DNA from: Mesorhizobium sp. L-8-3
Lineage (GTDB): Bacteria > Pseudomonadota > Alphaproteobacteria > Rhizobiales > Rhizobiaceae
Assembly (NCBI RefSeq): GCF_016756615.1
Contig: NZ_AP023262.1
Coordinates: 5,829,501-5,893,500, forward strand
Direction: 5' to 3'
Length of the DNA stretch: 64,000 bases
Of this stretch, positions 37,374-45,527 are shown piece by piece (position 1 is the first letter of the stretch; every line of letters starts with the position of its first letter). The notes under the pieces were generated by a model, which was given only the letters and a program-made list of their open reading frames with translations, searched no databases and was not told the DNA's origin. Position numbers and translations under genes: made by a program.

Positions 37374-37844
37374 ATGAATACCCGGGTTCTCGACGGCGAA
37401 ATCATCTCCACAAGGCTCGACGATGCGCGCGCCTATGACGGCGTGCGCACCAGGCGCATCATGGCCTTCCTCATCGACTATCTGATCATCGGCCTGCTGC
37501 TGATCCCCTTCGGCGTATTGGTTTTCCTGCTCGGCCTTTTGACCTTCGGTCTTGGCTGGTCGCTGTTCGGCGTTCTCGCGCCGGCCGTGGCGCTGCTTTA
37601 CGTATGGTGCACGCTCGGAGGCCGCAATCAGGCGACGACCGGGATGCGGATCATGAGGATCCGGCTCGACAGGCTCGATGGCCGACCCGTCGACGGCCTG
37701 CTGGCGGTCGTCCATACCGTGCTCTTCTGGGCGGGCAATGTGGTGCTTACCCCGCTCGTCCTTCTGGTCTCGCTTTTTGCCGACCGAAAGCGCACGCTGC
37801 ACGACCTCCTTCTCGGTACCGTGGTCACCCGCGACGACCGTTGA
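37374..37844 (+). CDS. RDD family membrane protein
   Basis: 156-residue protein with the RDD signature: Arg near the first helix (GVRTRRIMAFLIDYLIIGLLL) and Asp within it, a second and third helix (FLLGLLTFGLGWSLFGVLAPAVALLYVWCTLGG), then QATTGMRIMRIRLDRLDG and a last helix ending KRTLHDLLLGTVVTRDD. RDD proteins are poorly understood, and some have been linked to ion exchange. ATG 37374 has GAGG upstream; 37362 is possible. Stand-alone gene before bpt. Confidence 0.85.
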   Translation: MNTRVLDGEIISTRLDDARAYDGVRTRRIMAFLIDYLIIGLLLIPFGVLVFLLGLLTFGLGWSLFGVLAPAVALLYVWCTLGGRNQATTGMRIMRIRLDRLDGRPVDGLLAVVHTVLFWAGNVVLTPLVLLVSLFADRKRTLHDLLLGTVVTRDDR

Positions 37845-37960
37845 GAAGGCGGCCCCCGCGATTGTGAAGGTGTGGTAGATCCCGGCGGCTTCATTCTCCT
37901 GTTGAAATTTTCGCAGGCGCGGCCAAGGTAGAATGATTCGTGGGATCCACGCCGAAGCCG

Positions 37961-38716
37961 ATGACGCAGCACCCGACCCAGTCGCCGCAGTTCTTCCTGA
38001 CCGCGCCCTCCCCGTGCCCCTATATCGAGGGCCAGTTCGAGCGAAAGGTGTTCACGCATCTGGTCGGCGACAAGGCTCCCGAGATGAACGATCTGCTTAC
38101 CCAGGGCGGCTTCCGGCGGTCTCAGAACATCGCCTACCGCCCCGCCTGCGAAGCCTGCCGGGCCTGCATCTCGGTGCGCATCCTCGCCGGCGAGTTCCGG
38201 CCGACGAAGAACATGAAACGCGTGCTGCACCGCAATGCGGATCTCGTCGGCGCCATGCACGACGCGGAACCCTCCACCGAGCAGTACTCCCTCTTCCGCT
38301 CCTATCTGGACGCCCGCCACCGCCGGGGCGGCATGTCCGACATGACCGTGCTCGACTATGCGATGATGGTCGAGGATACCCATGTCGACACCAAGGTGAT
38401 CGAATATCGCCGTCGCGGACCGGACAGCTTCATTACCGGCAAGGGCGAGGGCGAACTGATCGCCGTGGCGCTGACCGACAGGATGGCCGACGGGCTGTCG
38501 ATGGTCTATTCCTACTACAACCCAGACATGGAGGAGCGGTCTCTCGGCACCTTCATGATCCTCGACCACATCGCCCGCGCAAAGGCGGCAGGGCTGCCCC
38601 ATGTCTATCTCGGCTACTGGGTCAACGGCTCGCGCAAGATGAGCTATAAGGTCCGGTTCCAGCCGCAGGAACATCTCGGCCCCAAGGGCTGGGACAGGTA
38701 TGCCGGGCAACCCTGA
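37961..38716 (+). CDS. bpt: Aspartate/glutamate leucyltransferase (N-degron pathway)
   Basis: 251-residue aminoacyl-tRNA-protein transferase of the Bpt/ATE1-like family, which attaches Leu to N-terminal Asp or Glu so that ClpS/ClpAP can degrade the protein. Family marks: [17 protein letters not shown], then [25 protein letters not shown] (Cys cluster), RYLHRN-like [11 protein letters not shown], and [26 protein letters not shown] with [21 protein letters not shown], where W-x-x-G/N-x-x-K-M-x-Y-K is conserved. ATG 37961 was preferred to a GTG seven codons upstream. Confidence 0.93.
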   Translation: MTQHPTQSPQFFLTAPSPCPYIEGQFERKVFTHLVGDKAPEMNDLLTQGGFRRSQNIAYRPACEACRACISVRILAGEFRPTKNMKRVLHRNADLVGAMHDAEPSTEQYSLFRSYLDARHRRGGMSDMTVLDYAMMVEDTHVDTKVIEYRRRGPDSFITGKGEGELIAVALTDRMADGLSMVYSYYNPDMEERSLGTFMILDHIARAKAAGLPHVYLGYWVNGSRKMSYKVRFQPQEHLGPKGWDRYAGQP

Positions 38717-38772
38717 CGTCTCACACGCCGGCCCGTCCAACGCTGCCGTCGCCCTCCTGACGGGAGCCTTCC

Positions 38773-39669
38773 TTGTCCAGCCGATCCGACCACTCCAAGG
38801 GCCTGCTGCTCACCGCCATCGGCGGTCTGGTGCTGACGATCGACATCCCGCTGATCCGGCTGTCGCATGGCGAGGCGTGGTCGATCCTGATGCTGCGCGC
38901 GGGCACTACCTTCGTCGCGGCGCTCGTCATCTGGGCAGTGTGGCGGTCGATCACGCCGAAGGCCCCGCAGCTCATTCCAGGCCGGACGGGGCTTGCGGTG
39001 GCGGTGCTCTACGGCCTTGCCTCGATCACATTCATCACCGCCGTCTATAACACCTCGACCGCCAACCTGGTGTTCATGCTGGTCTTCAACACCATATTCT
39101 CGGCGTTGTTGTCCTGGATCTTCCTTAAGGAACGGCCACGCCCGGCGACCCTGATCGCCATGGCGGCGATGATCGTCGGGGTCCTCGTCATCGTGAGCGA
39201 TTCGATCGGCAGCGGGAATCTCTTCGGCGACCTCGTGGCGCTCCTCTCGTCGCTGCTGCTCGCCGCCGCGATCACGACCAGCCGCGCGAGCGGCAAGGAC
39301 ATGGGCTTCACCGCGCTGGTCGGCGTTCTGCTACCTCTTCTGGTCGCCCTCTTCTTCGTCGCCAGGACGGGATACCGCATCGACGCTCCCTGGTGGATCA
39401 TCTTCAACGGGGCCGTGGTGATGCCGATCTCCTTCTTCTGCCTCGCCAATGGGCCGAAATATCTCTCGGGGCCGGAGGTGTCGATGTTCTACCTGCTGGA
39501 AACGGTGCTGGCGCCGGTGTGGGTGTGGATGATCTTCGCCGAGACCCCGTCGCGCAACAGCCTGATCGGCGGGACGATCCTCATCACCGCTCTCGTGTGC
39601 CATTCGCTGTGGCAAGTGGCGCAGGGCCGCCGGCGCAGGGCCACATTCGCGGCGCGCCATGCGGCCTGA
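38773..39669 (+). CDS. EamA-family (DMT) transporter
   Basis: 298-residue protein with about ten helices in two EamA repeats. The first covers GLLLTAIGGLVLTIDIPLIRLS to WIFLKERPRPATLIAMAAMIVGVLVIV, with the K-E-R-P boundary mark. The second runs to FLANGPKYLSGPEVSMFYLLETVLAPVWVWMIFAETPSRNSLIGGTILI. The only start ahead of helix 1 is TTG 38773, preceded by GGGAG; the next ATG is inside the second helix. Substrate unknown: drug, metabolite or amino-acid export are all possible. Confidence 0.85.
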   Translation: MSSRSDHSKGLLLTAIGGLVLTIDIPLIRLSHGEAWSILMLRAGTTFVAALVIWAVWRSITPKAPQLIPGRTGLAVAVLYGLASITFITAVYNTSTANLVFMLVFNTIFSALLSWIFLKERPRPATLIAMAAMIVGVLVIVSDSIGSGNLFGDLVALLSSLLLAAAITTSRASGKDMGFTALVGVLLPLLVALFFVARTGYRIDAPWWIIFNGAVVMPISFFCLANGPKYLSGPEVSMFYLLETVLAPVWVWMIFAETPSRNSLIGGTILITALVCHSLWQVAQGRRRRATFAARHAA

Positions 39670-39701
39670 AGCGCCGGATCCCGTGCCGACGGCTCCTGCC
39701 G

Positions 39702-40397
39702 TCAGGACAGGCCCACGACCGGTACGAGCGCGCCGTGAATTGCGGAAGCACCGTCGGAGCAGAGGAAAGCGATGACGGCGGCGAGTTGCTCGGGCTTGAC
39801 CCACCGCGCCGGGTCGGCGTTGGGCATGGCGCTGCGGTTCTCGGGCGTGTCGATAATACTCGGCAGCACGCAATTGACATTGATGCCGCGGCCGCGCAGC
39901 TCGCTCGACATCGATTCCGTCAGCCGCATCACCGCGCTCTTCGAAGCGGCATAGGCGCCCATATTCGCACCGCCCCTGGTCGCGCCGTTCGCGCCTATGG
40001 TGACGATCTTGCCGGCCCGCCGCGCGATCATGCCGGGAATGGCGGGGCTCACCGTGTTCACCATGGTCGACACGTTGAGCTTCATCATGATCTCCCAGTC
40101 GGCCGGCGCCGTCTCGTGCACCGCCTCGCCTGCATGGAATCCCCCCGCGATGGCGCAGATCGCGTCGATGCGTCCACATCTCCGCTCCGCCTCGGCGACC
40201 ATGCGCGATGCGGCCTCCCTGTCCGTCAGGTCCGCGGCCAGCTTCAGGTGACGCGACGGCAGCCCGGGATAGGCGGCGTCGAGCGTTTCGTTCCGCGATC
40301 CGACCAGTACAAGCCGCGCCCCGCCGGCTTCGAACAGTCGCGCCACAGCCCTACCGAGATTACCCGTCGCGCCCGATATCAGAACCGTCTTTTCCAT
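39702..40397 (-). CDS. SDR-family NAD(P)-dependent oxidoreductase
   Basis: 231-residue classical-length SDR. The cofactor motif is GATGNLG (TGxxxGxG type), with VGSRN after strand 2 and a DLTD acidic residue. The NAG position reads AIAGGFHAG, and the catalytic YxxxK is YAASK. The Ser expected about 13 residues before the Tyr appears as Ala (VTIGANGAT), a feature of some quinoid-dihydropteridine-reductase-like or inactive SDRs. The C-terminus has CVLPSIIDTPENRSAMPNADPARWVKPEQLAAVIAFL. Substrate unknown. Stand-alone minus-strand gene, convergent with the EamA gene. Confidence 0.82.
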   Translation of the reverse strand: MEKTVLISGATGNLGRAVARLFEAGGARLVLVGSRNETLDAAYPGLPSRHLKLAADLTDREAASRMVAEAERRCGRIDAICAIAGGFHAGEAVHETAPADWEIMMKLNVSTMVNTVSPAIPGMIARRAGKIVTIGANGATRGGANMGAYAASKSAVMRLTESMSSELRGRGINVNCVLPSIIDTPENRSAMPNADPARWVKPEQLAAVIAFLCSDGASAIHGALVPVVGLS

Positions 40398-40522
40398 GAC
40401 ACGACCCCGTCAAAGAATGGACCTTGCCCTTTGTGGCATGACGCAGGGACGGTTTCCACCAGCCGTTCGCGCAACGAACAACCAGTCGTCATGCCGTTGT
40501 CAGGCAAGCGGGATATAAGCGA

Positions 40523-41743
40523 TCAGCCGGCCTGGACCTTCTTCAACTGGGAGGCGTCTCCGCCAGGCTCGACCACCACGGCGGCCGCGGGATCGGTCGG
40601 CGGCAAGGCTTGCGCCGCGGCCTCGGTCATCTCGACCTCGTGAAGCCATTCGCGCCAGATCGCGACGAGAAGCGCCATGAGCACCGGCCCGATGAAAAGG
40701 CCAAGGAAGCCCATCGTCTTCACGCCGCCGATCAGCCCGAAGAAAGTCGGCAGGAAGGGAAGTTTGATCGGTCCTCCGACCAGCCTCGGCCGGATCGTCT
40801 TGTCGACGATGAAGAGTTCGAGCGACCCCCAGGCAAACAGCGCCAGGCCGGCGATCCAAGATCCGCTGGCGACGAGATAGATCGAGACCAGCGACATGGA
40901 CAGCGGCGCGCCGCCCGGGATCAGGGCCATGAGGCCCGTGAGCACGCCAAGCGTCACCGGCGACGGCACGCCGGCGATCCAGTAGGCGACGCCGAGCACG
41001 ATGCCCTCGCCGATGGCAATCAGCGTCTGGCCGGTCACCGTCGAGCTGATCGTCGCCGGCACCACCCGCGAGATCCGCTCCCAGCGCATCGGGAGGATGC
41101 GCTCGCCTAGCCGGTCGACCTTGGCCGAAAAGGCCTCGCCGTCACGATAGGTGAAGAAGAGCGCGATCAGCATGAAGAGCAGCGTCAGCAGCAGGTTGAA
41201 GGCGCCACCTCCGGCCGCCACCACGGCGCGGTATATGCTGCCTATGTTGTCGCCGCTGACGAGCTGGATCAGTTGGCCGATCGCGCCGGGGTGGCCGATA
41301 TGGCGCGTCCATTGTTCGTCGAGCCAATCGCCGACGATGGGCAGCACCGTGATCCAGTGCGGCGTGGCGGCGCCGATCTTGTTGGCTTCGACGGCCCAAC
41401 TTACCCATTCACGAACTTCCGTCACGGCGTAGCTGCCGGCGACGACGATCGGCACGACGAGGAAACTGACGATCAGCATGATGGCGATGGCCGCCGCGAG
41501 GGTGCGGTTGCCGTGTACGCTATCAAGCAGCCGGCGATAGAGCGGCCAACTCGCGAAGGTGATCACCAGGGCCGCAAGCACCGGAACCAGGAAACCGTGG
41601 AAGAAATAGATGCCCGCGGCGATGATCAGCAGCAGCAGCCATCGTGCCGCCGACAAAGGCGGCAGCACCGCCGCCCGAGGCGGCGCCGAAGGGCCCATCA
41701 GGCGCGGCGCGCCGGTCGGCTTGCGTGGACTCGACAGGTTCAA
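40523..41743 (-). CDS. AI-2E family (PerM-like) transporter
   Basis: 406-residue membrane protein with about eight helices: WLLLLIIAAGIYFFHGFLVPVLAALVITFASWPLYRRL at the N-terminus, a long middle loop, then TGQTLIAIGEGIVLGVAYWIAGVPSPVTLGVLTGLMALIPGGAPL (the I-P-x-x-G signature) and FIVDKTIRPRLVGGPIKLPFLPTFFGLIGGV. The family includes AI-2 exporters and Na+/H+ antiporters, so substrate cannot be inferred. TTG 41743 has GGAG upstream; ATG 41698 would give 391 residues without RBS. The C-terminus extends about 60 residues past the last helix and is Ala/Pro-rich. Confidence 0.86.
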   Translation of the reverse strand: MNLSSPRKPTGAPRLMGPSAPPRAAVLPPLSAARWLLLLIIAAGIYFFHGFLVPVLAALVITFASWPLYRRLLDSVHGNRTLAAAIAIMLIVSFLVVPIVVAGSYAVTEVREWVSWAVEANKIGAATPHWITVLPIVGDWLDEQWTRHIGHPGAIGQLIQLVSGDNIGSIYRAVVAAGGGAFNLLLTLLFMLIALFFTYRDGEAFSAKVDRLGERILPMRWERISRVVPATISSTVTGQTLIAIGEGIVLGVAYWIAGVPSPVTLGVLTGLMALIPGGAPLSMSLVSIYLVASGSWIAGLALFAWGSLELFIVDKTIRPRLVGGPIKLPFLPTFFGLIGGVKTMGFLGLFIGPVLMALLVAIWREWLHEVEMTEAAAQALPPTDPAAAVVVEPGGDASQLKKVQAG

Positions 41744-41961
41744 ATACGCTTACTCCAACCGGAAGCGGTCCGGATGCCCGTGCCCTGGTCGAGATAATCC
41801 CAGCCTCGGCCGTCGCATTGTGCAGCATTCCCGTCCATATGCCAAATCGCTTCGGCAGATTGATGACGACCGCGGCGCCGCGATTGGTTGCCGCTGCGTC
41901 ATCCGCCACGCAGCGGTCACTGCAGAGGAATCTTCGCAAGATCGAACTGCGTGTGATTGCC

Positions 41962-41986
41962 ATGCGATACGACCTATGCGATAGGT
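41962..41986. promoter_or_regulatory. Palindrome ACCTAT-GCG-ATAGGT with ATGCGATA direct repeats
   Basis: ATGCGATA occurs at 41962-41969 and 41976-41983, 14 bp apart, and the second copy is part of the perfect palindrome ACCTATGCGATAGGT (41972-41986). It lies 268 bp before the RTX ATG and about 220 bp before the divergent gene; a possible operator for either. Confidence 0.4.
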
Positions 41987-42057
41987 TCGTTGCCCCCATC
42001 AGACGACTCGTGCTCGCGGGTCAAAGACCAATCTGCTTGGCAAGGCGAAAGGAGAGC

Positions 42058-42109
42058 ATTCCCGGCAAGTTCCGCAGCGGAGCAACTGCGATCTCCCGCT
42101 GCCGGGAAT
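42058..42109 (+). other. Long inverted repeat in the RTX upstream region
   Basis: ATTCCCGGCA (42058-42067) and TGCCGGGAAT (42100-42109) are perfect 10-bp arms. Inside, GCGGAG can pair with CTC(C)CGC that directly precedes the right arm, so RNA would form one long stem with a 9-nt one-sided loop. There is no T-run, so it does not look like a terminator. It ends 144 bases before the RTX ATG. Confidence 0.45.
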
Positions 42110-42253
42110 TCGGCAAGCCCGAACGCATTGAGCGTTTGCGCAGGCGACCCGTAAAACCAGCATAACTCATCCCGAGAAAATCTCAGGCGCACCTGCATGA
42201 CGTCGTCGACGTCTCGCGGCTTGCGGGCTGTTCAACTTCTGCGAGATCAAGAC

Positions 42254-45200
42254 ATGGCGATAATCGACGGTGATAGTGGAAACAATCCTCTCAATGGAAC
42301 CAATTCTGGCGACACGATCGACGGAAAGGCCGGCAACGACATTATCAACGGCTTCGGCGGCAACGACACGCTGATCGGCGGCGACGGCAGCGATATCTTC
42401 GCCTACACGACGCGTGAATTCGATAATGACACGATCACCGACTTCCAGCGGGGCGTCGATAGAATCGATCTTTCGGCCCTGAACATTGCCGATTTCGAGA
42501 CGCTGAAGCGCTTCATCAGCTCCGATTCGCTCGGCAATGCGGTCATTACCTTTGCTTTCTACGGTAGCACCGAATCCATCACGCTTCGCGGGATCAACCA
42601 GGCATGGCTGACAGGCGGCAACTTCATCTTCAATAGCAGTACGGCCGCACGCACGGTCGAGGGTACCAACTATCGGGACGTGCTGTTCGGGGGCAACGGC
42701 AACGATACGCTCAATGGTTACAGCGGCAACGACACGCTGAGCGGTGGCGCAGGCAATGACCAGCTCCACGGTCAAGAAGGCGACGACACGTTGATCGGCG
42801 GCGCAGGCAATGACGTCTATCTCTATGCCGCACGCGATTTCGACCGGGATACGATCGAAGGCTTCAGCCTCACCGCCAATACCGACAAAATAGACCTCAC
42901 GGCACTGAACGTCGCCGACTTTACGACGCTGAAGCGTTTCATCAGCTCCGATTCGCTCGGTAACGCGGTCATTTCGCTCGGCTTCTACGGCAACGCCGAG
43001 TCTATTACGCTCAAAGGTGTAGCCGCGTCGCAGCTCAGCGCTGCCAATTTCATCTTCAACAGCAGCTCGACCGCCCTTAGCGTCGAAGGCACCTCCTACC
43101 GCGACGTCCTGTTCGGCGGTAACGGCAACGACGCGCTAACCGGCTATAGCGGCAATGACGTTCTCAGCGGCGGCGGCGGCAACGACCAATTGCTCGGCAT
43201 GGACGGGGACGACACATTGATCGGTGGCGCCGGCAATGACGTCTATCTCTACACCGCCCGCGATTTCGACCGTGACACGATCGAAGGGTTCAGCACGGCG
43301 AGTGACAAGATCGACCTGTCGGCCTTGTGGGTCGCCGACTTCACCACGCTCTCCCGTTTCATCACCAACGACGCGTCTGGCAACGCTGTCATCACACTCG
43401 GCTTCTACGGCAATACCGAGTCCATAACGCTGAAGGGAGTTTTGAAAGCCCAGCTCAGCGCCGCCAACTTCATCTTCAATGCCAATCCCTCGGGGGTCAC
43501 AGTCGAAGGCACGGGTTACCGCGACGTCCTGTTCGGCGGCAACGGCAACGATGCCCTCACCGGCTATAGCGGCAATGACACGATGAGCGCAGGCGGCGGC
43601 AACGACCGATTGCTCGGCATGGAGGGGGACGACACGTTGATCGGCGGCGCCGGCAATGACGTCTATCTCTATACCGCGCGCGATTTCGACCGCGACACGA
43701 TCGAAGGGTTCAGCGTCGCAGCCAACACTGACAAGATCGATCTCAGGGCCCTGAATGTCGCCGACTTCACCACGCTCTCCCGTTTCATTGCCAACGACGC
43801 GTCCGGCAATGCCGTCATCACGCTCGGCTTCTACGGAAACGCCGAATCCATAACGCTGAAGGGAGTCTCGAGGGCCCAGCTCAGCGCCGCCAGCTTCATT
43901 TTCAACACGAATTCCGCCGGTCTCACCGTCGAAGGCACCGGCTATCGTGACGTGCTGTTCGGCGGCAACGGCACCGATACGCTGACCGGCTACAGCGGCG
44001 ACGACACGCTGGCCTCTGGCAACGGCAACGACCGCCTCATCGGTCTGAGCGGAAACGACACGCTGATCGGGGGCTTCGGAGCAGACCGCATGGAAGGTGG
44101 TACGGGCAACGACATTTATTACGTCGACAATGTCGGAGACCAGGTCATCGAAGCAGCCGAAAGCGGTACTGACACCGTCCTCGCCACCCTCAGCTATGCG
44201 CTTGCTGCCGGCCAGCACGTCGAAACCCTGGCTACCACTTCCATGGCCGGGGCAGCAGCGATCAACCTGAGCGGGAACGAATTCGCCCAACGCATCTCGG
44301 GTAATGCAGGCCGGAACTACCTGAATGGCGGCGGAGGGAACGATACGCTGATTGGCGGTGCGGGTATCGATACACTGAACGGCGGCACCGGCAACGACAC
44401 CCTCTATGTCGACAATGCCGGCGACATTATCGTCGAAGTCGCCGGGGGCGGCACCGACACCGCTCTCGCCAGCGTCAGCTATACGCTTGCCGCTGGGCGG
44501 CACATCGAACTCCTGGCCACCACCTCCATCGCCGGGACGGTGGCCATCAACCTTACCGGGAACGAGCTAGCCCAACGCATCAACGGCAACAACGGCGTCA
44601 ATGTTCTCAACGGCGGCAGTGGCAACGACACACTCTACGGCTTCAATGGCAACGACACGCTGAACGGCGGCATCGGCATCGACGTGCTGGCGGGCGGCTA
44701 TGGCAATGACCGGCTCTATGTCGACAGCTCGGCCGACAGAGTAGTCGAAACCTATGGTCAGGGTACTGACTCCGTCTTTGCCTCGGTTCACTACACGCTC
44801 GCTGCCGGGCAAAGTGTCGAGATCGTCGCCACGACGTCCGTCGCCGGCACCGGGACCATCAACCTCGCCGGCAACGAGCTCGCCCAGCAGGTCATCGGCA
44901 ACAATGGTGTCAACCGGCTCTACGGCAATGGCGGCAACGATACGCTGAACGGCAATGGCGGCAACGATGTGCTTTTCGGCGGCGTGGGAAACGACAGGCT
45001 GACGGGCGGCGCGGGTAGCGACTACTTCGTATTCAACACCGCGCTCAGTTCCTGGAGCAATGTCGACCGCATCACCGACTTCAACGTCGCGGCCGACACG
45101 ATCCAGCTCGACAATGCCGTCATGGCGGCGCTCGGCGGTACAGGCACACTGTCGGCGGCAAAGTTCTGGAAGAGCACGGCCGGCGTCGCCCATGACGCCG

Positions 45201-45340
45201 ACGACCGCATCATCTACGACATCGACACCGGCAGGCTGTTCTACGACGCCGACGGCAGCGGATCCAAATACTACGGTGTCCACTTCGCCACGCTGGCCCC
45301 GAACCTGGCCCTCACCAACTACGATTTCCAGGTGATCTGA
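42254..45340 (+). CDS. Large RTX calcium-binding repeat protein
   Basis: 1,028-residue predicted type I-secreted protein made almost wholly of repeats. Part 1 (to about residue 600): four copies of a 140-142-residue unit, each with nonapeptides (GGNGNDTLNGYSGNDTLSGG type) and a sheet-like stretch (DTIEGFS, TDKIDL, GNAVITLGFYG, ESITLKG, ANFIFN, VEGTGYRDVLFGG). Part 2: three copies of a 95-103-residue unit (NDIYYVDN, VIEAAESGTDTVLA, YALAAGQHVE, INLSGNEFAQRI). The tail (about 110 residues, SDYFVFNTALS to FQVI) resembles the metallopeptidase C-terminus. No catalytic motif or Sec signal was seen; a matrix, surface or adhesin role is inferred. The ATG at 42254 is preferred to 42197. Confidence 0.9.
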   Translation: MAIIDGDSGNNPLNGTNSGDTIDGKAGNDIINGFGGNDTLIGGDGSDIFAYTTREFDNDTITDFQRGVDRIDLSALNIADFETLKRFISSDSLGNAVITFAFYGSTESITLRGINQAWLTGGNFIFNSSTAARTVEGTNYRDVLFGGNGNDTLNGYSGNDTLSGGAGNDQLHGQEGDDTLIGGAGNDVYLYAARDFDRDTIEGFSLTANTDKIDLTALNVADFTTLKRFISSDSLGNAVISLGFYGNAESITLKGVAASQLSAANFIFNSSSTALSVEGTSYRDVLFGGNGNDALTGYSGNDVLSGGGGNDQLLGMDGDDTLIGGAGNDVYLYTARDFDRDTIEGFSTASDKIDLSALWVADFTTLSRFITNDASGNAVITLGFYGNTESITLKGVLKAQLSAANFIFNANPSGVTVEGTGYRDVLFGGNGNDALTGYSGNDTMSAGGGNDRLLGMEGDDTLIGGAGNDVYLYTARDFDRDTIEGFSVAANTDKIDLRALNVADFTTLSRFIANDASGNAVITLGFYGNAESITLKGVSRAQLSAASFIFNTNSAGLTVEGTGYRDVLFGGNGTDTLTGYSGDDTLASGNGNDRLIGLSGNDTLIGGFGADRMEGGTGNDIYYVDNVGDQVIEAAESGTDTVLATLSYALAAGQHVETLATTSMAGAAAINLSGNEFAQRISGNAGRNYLNGGGGNDTLIGGAGIDTLNGGTGNDTLYVDNAGDIIVEVAGGGTDTALASVSYTLAAGRHIELLATTSIAGTVAINLTGNELAQRINGNNGVNVLNGGSGNDTLYGFNGNDTLNGGIGIDVLAGGYGNDRLYVDSSADRVVETYGQGTDSVFASVHYTLAAGQSVEIVATTSVAGTGTINLAGNELAQQVIGNNGVNRLYGNGGNDTLNGNGGNDVLFGGVGNDRLTGGAGSDYFVFNTALSSWSNVDRITDFNVAADTIQLDNAVMAALGGTGTLSAAKFWKSTAGVAHDADDRIIYDIDTGRLFYDADGSGSKYYGVHFATLAPNLALTNYDFQVI

Positions 45341-45346
45341 TACCCT

Positions 45347-45376
45347 GCGGACCGGGCCAGTATAGGCCCGGTCCGC
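45347..45376 (+). terminator. 12-bp perfect stem after the RTX gene
   Basis: GCGGACCGGGCC-AGTATA-GGCCCGGTCCGC begins 6 bases after the RTX stop. No T-run follows, but a second GC-rich hairpin (GGCGC...GCGCC) does. Confidence 0.55.
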
Positions 45377-45466
45377 GGCGCCGCACTGGAGCGCCGCGCG
45401 TCCATTCGGACACGTAATACGACCCGGCAGGTTCTCACGATATTCTCGCCAACGCCAAAGCCGTCC

Positions 45467-45497
45467 GGTCTCGCACCGGGCGGCTTTGTCGTTGCAG
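45467..45497. terminator. Bidirectional terminator between RTX and RND genes
   Basis: AAAGCCGTCCGGT and ACCGGGCGGCTTT form a 13-bp stem (one T-G) with loop CTCGC. It has A/T ends on both sides, 30 bp past the RND permease stop on the minus strand. Confidence 0.75.
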
Positions 45498-45527
45498 AGA
45501 CTGCGTCCTGGAAGTCGGGACGGGCGC

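Larger units (their letters stand above)
41744..42253. other. Divergent intergenic region before the RTX gene
   Basis: 510 bp between the AI-2E-type gene (-) and the RTX gene (+). No coding frame with an RBS was found. It holds a 15-bp palindrome within a direct repeat of ATGCGATA (41962-41986) and a large inverted repeat (42058-42109), listed separately. Confidence 0.5.

Noticed and set aside
41972-41986. LuxR-type lux box upstream of the RTX gene
   Set aside because: The palindrome is 15 bp with a 3-bp centre, shorter than the 18-20 bp boxes, and no luxI/luxR genes are present.
42671-44100. Regular repeats resembling a CRISPR or satellite array
   Set aside because: The period (about 420 bp) and its reading frame are those of protein repeats; no short conserved repeat with unique spacers and no cas genes.
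43136-44503. 455-codon minus-strand frame inside the RTX gene
   Set aside because: Produced by the repeated GC-rich codons of the RTX protein; repeats of itself in step with the RTX units.
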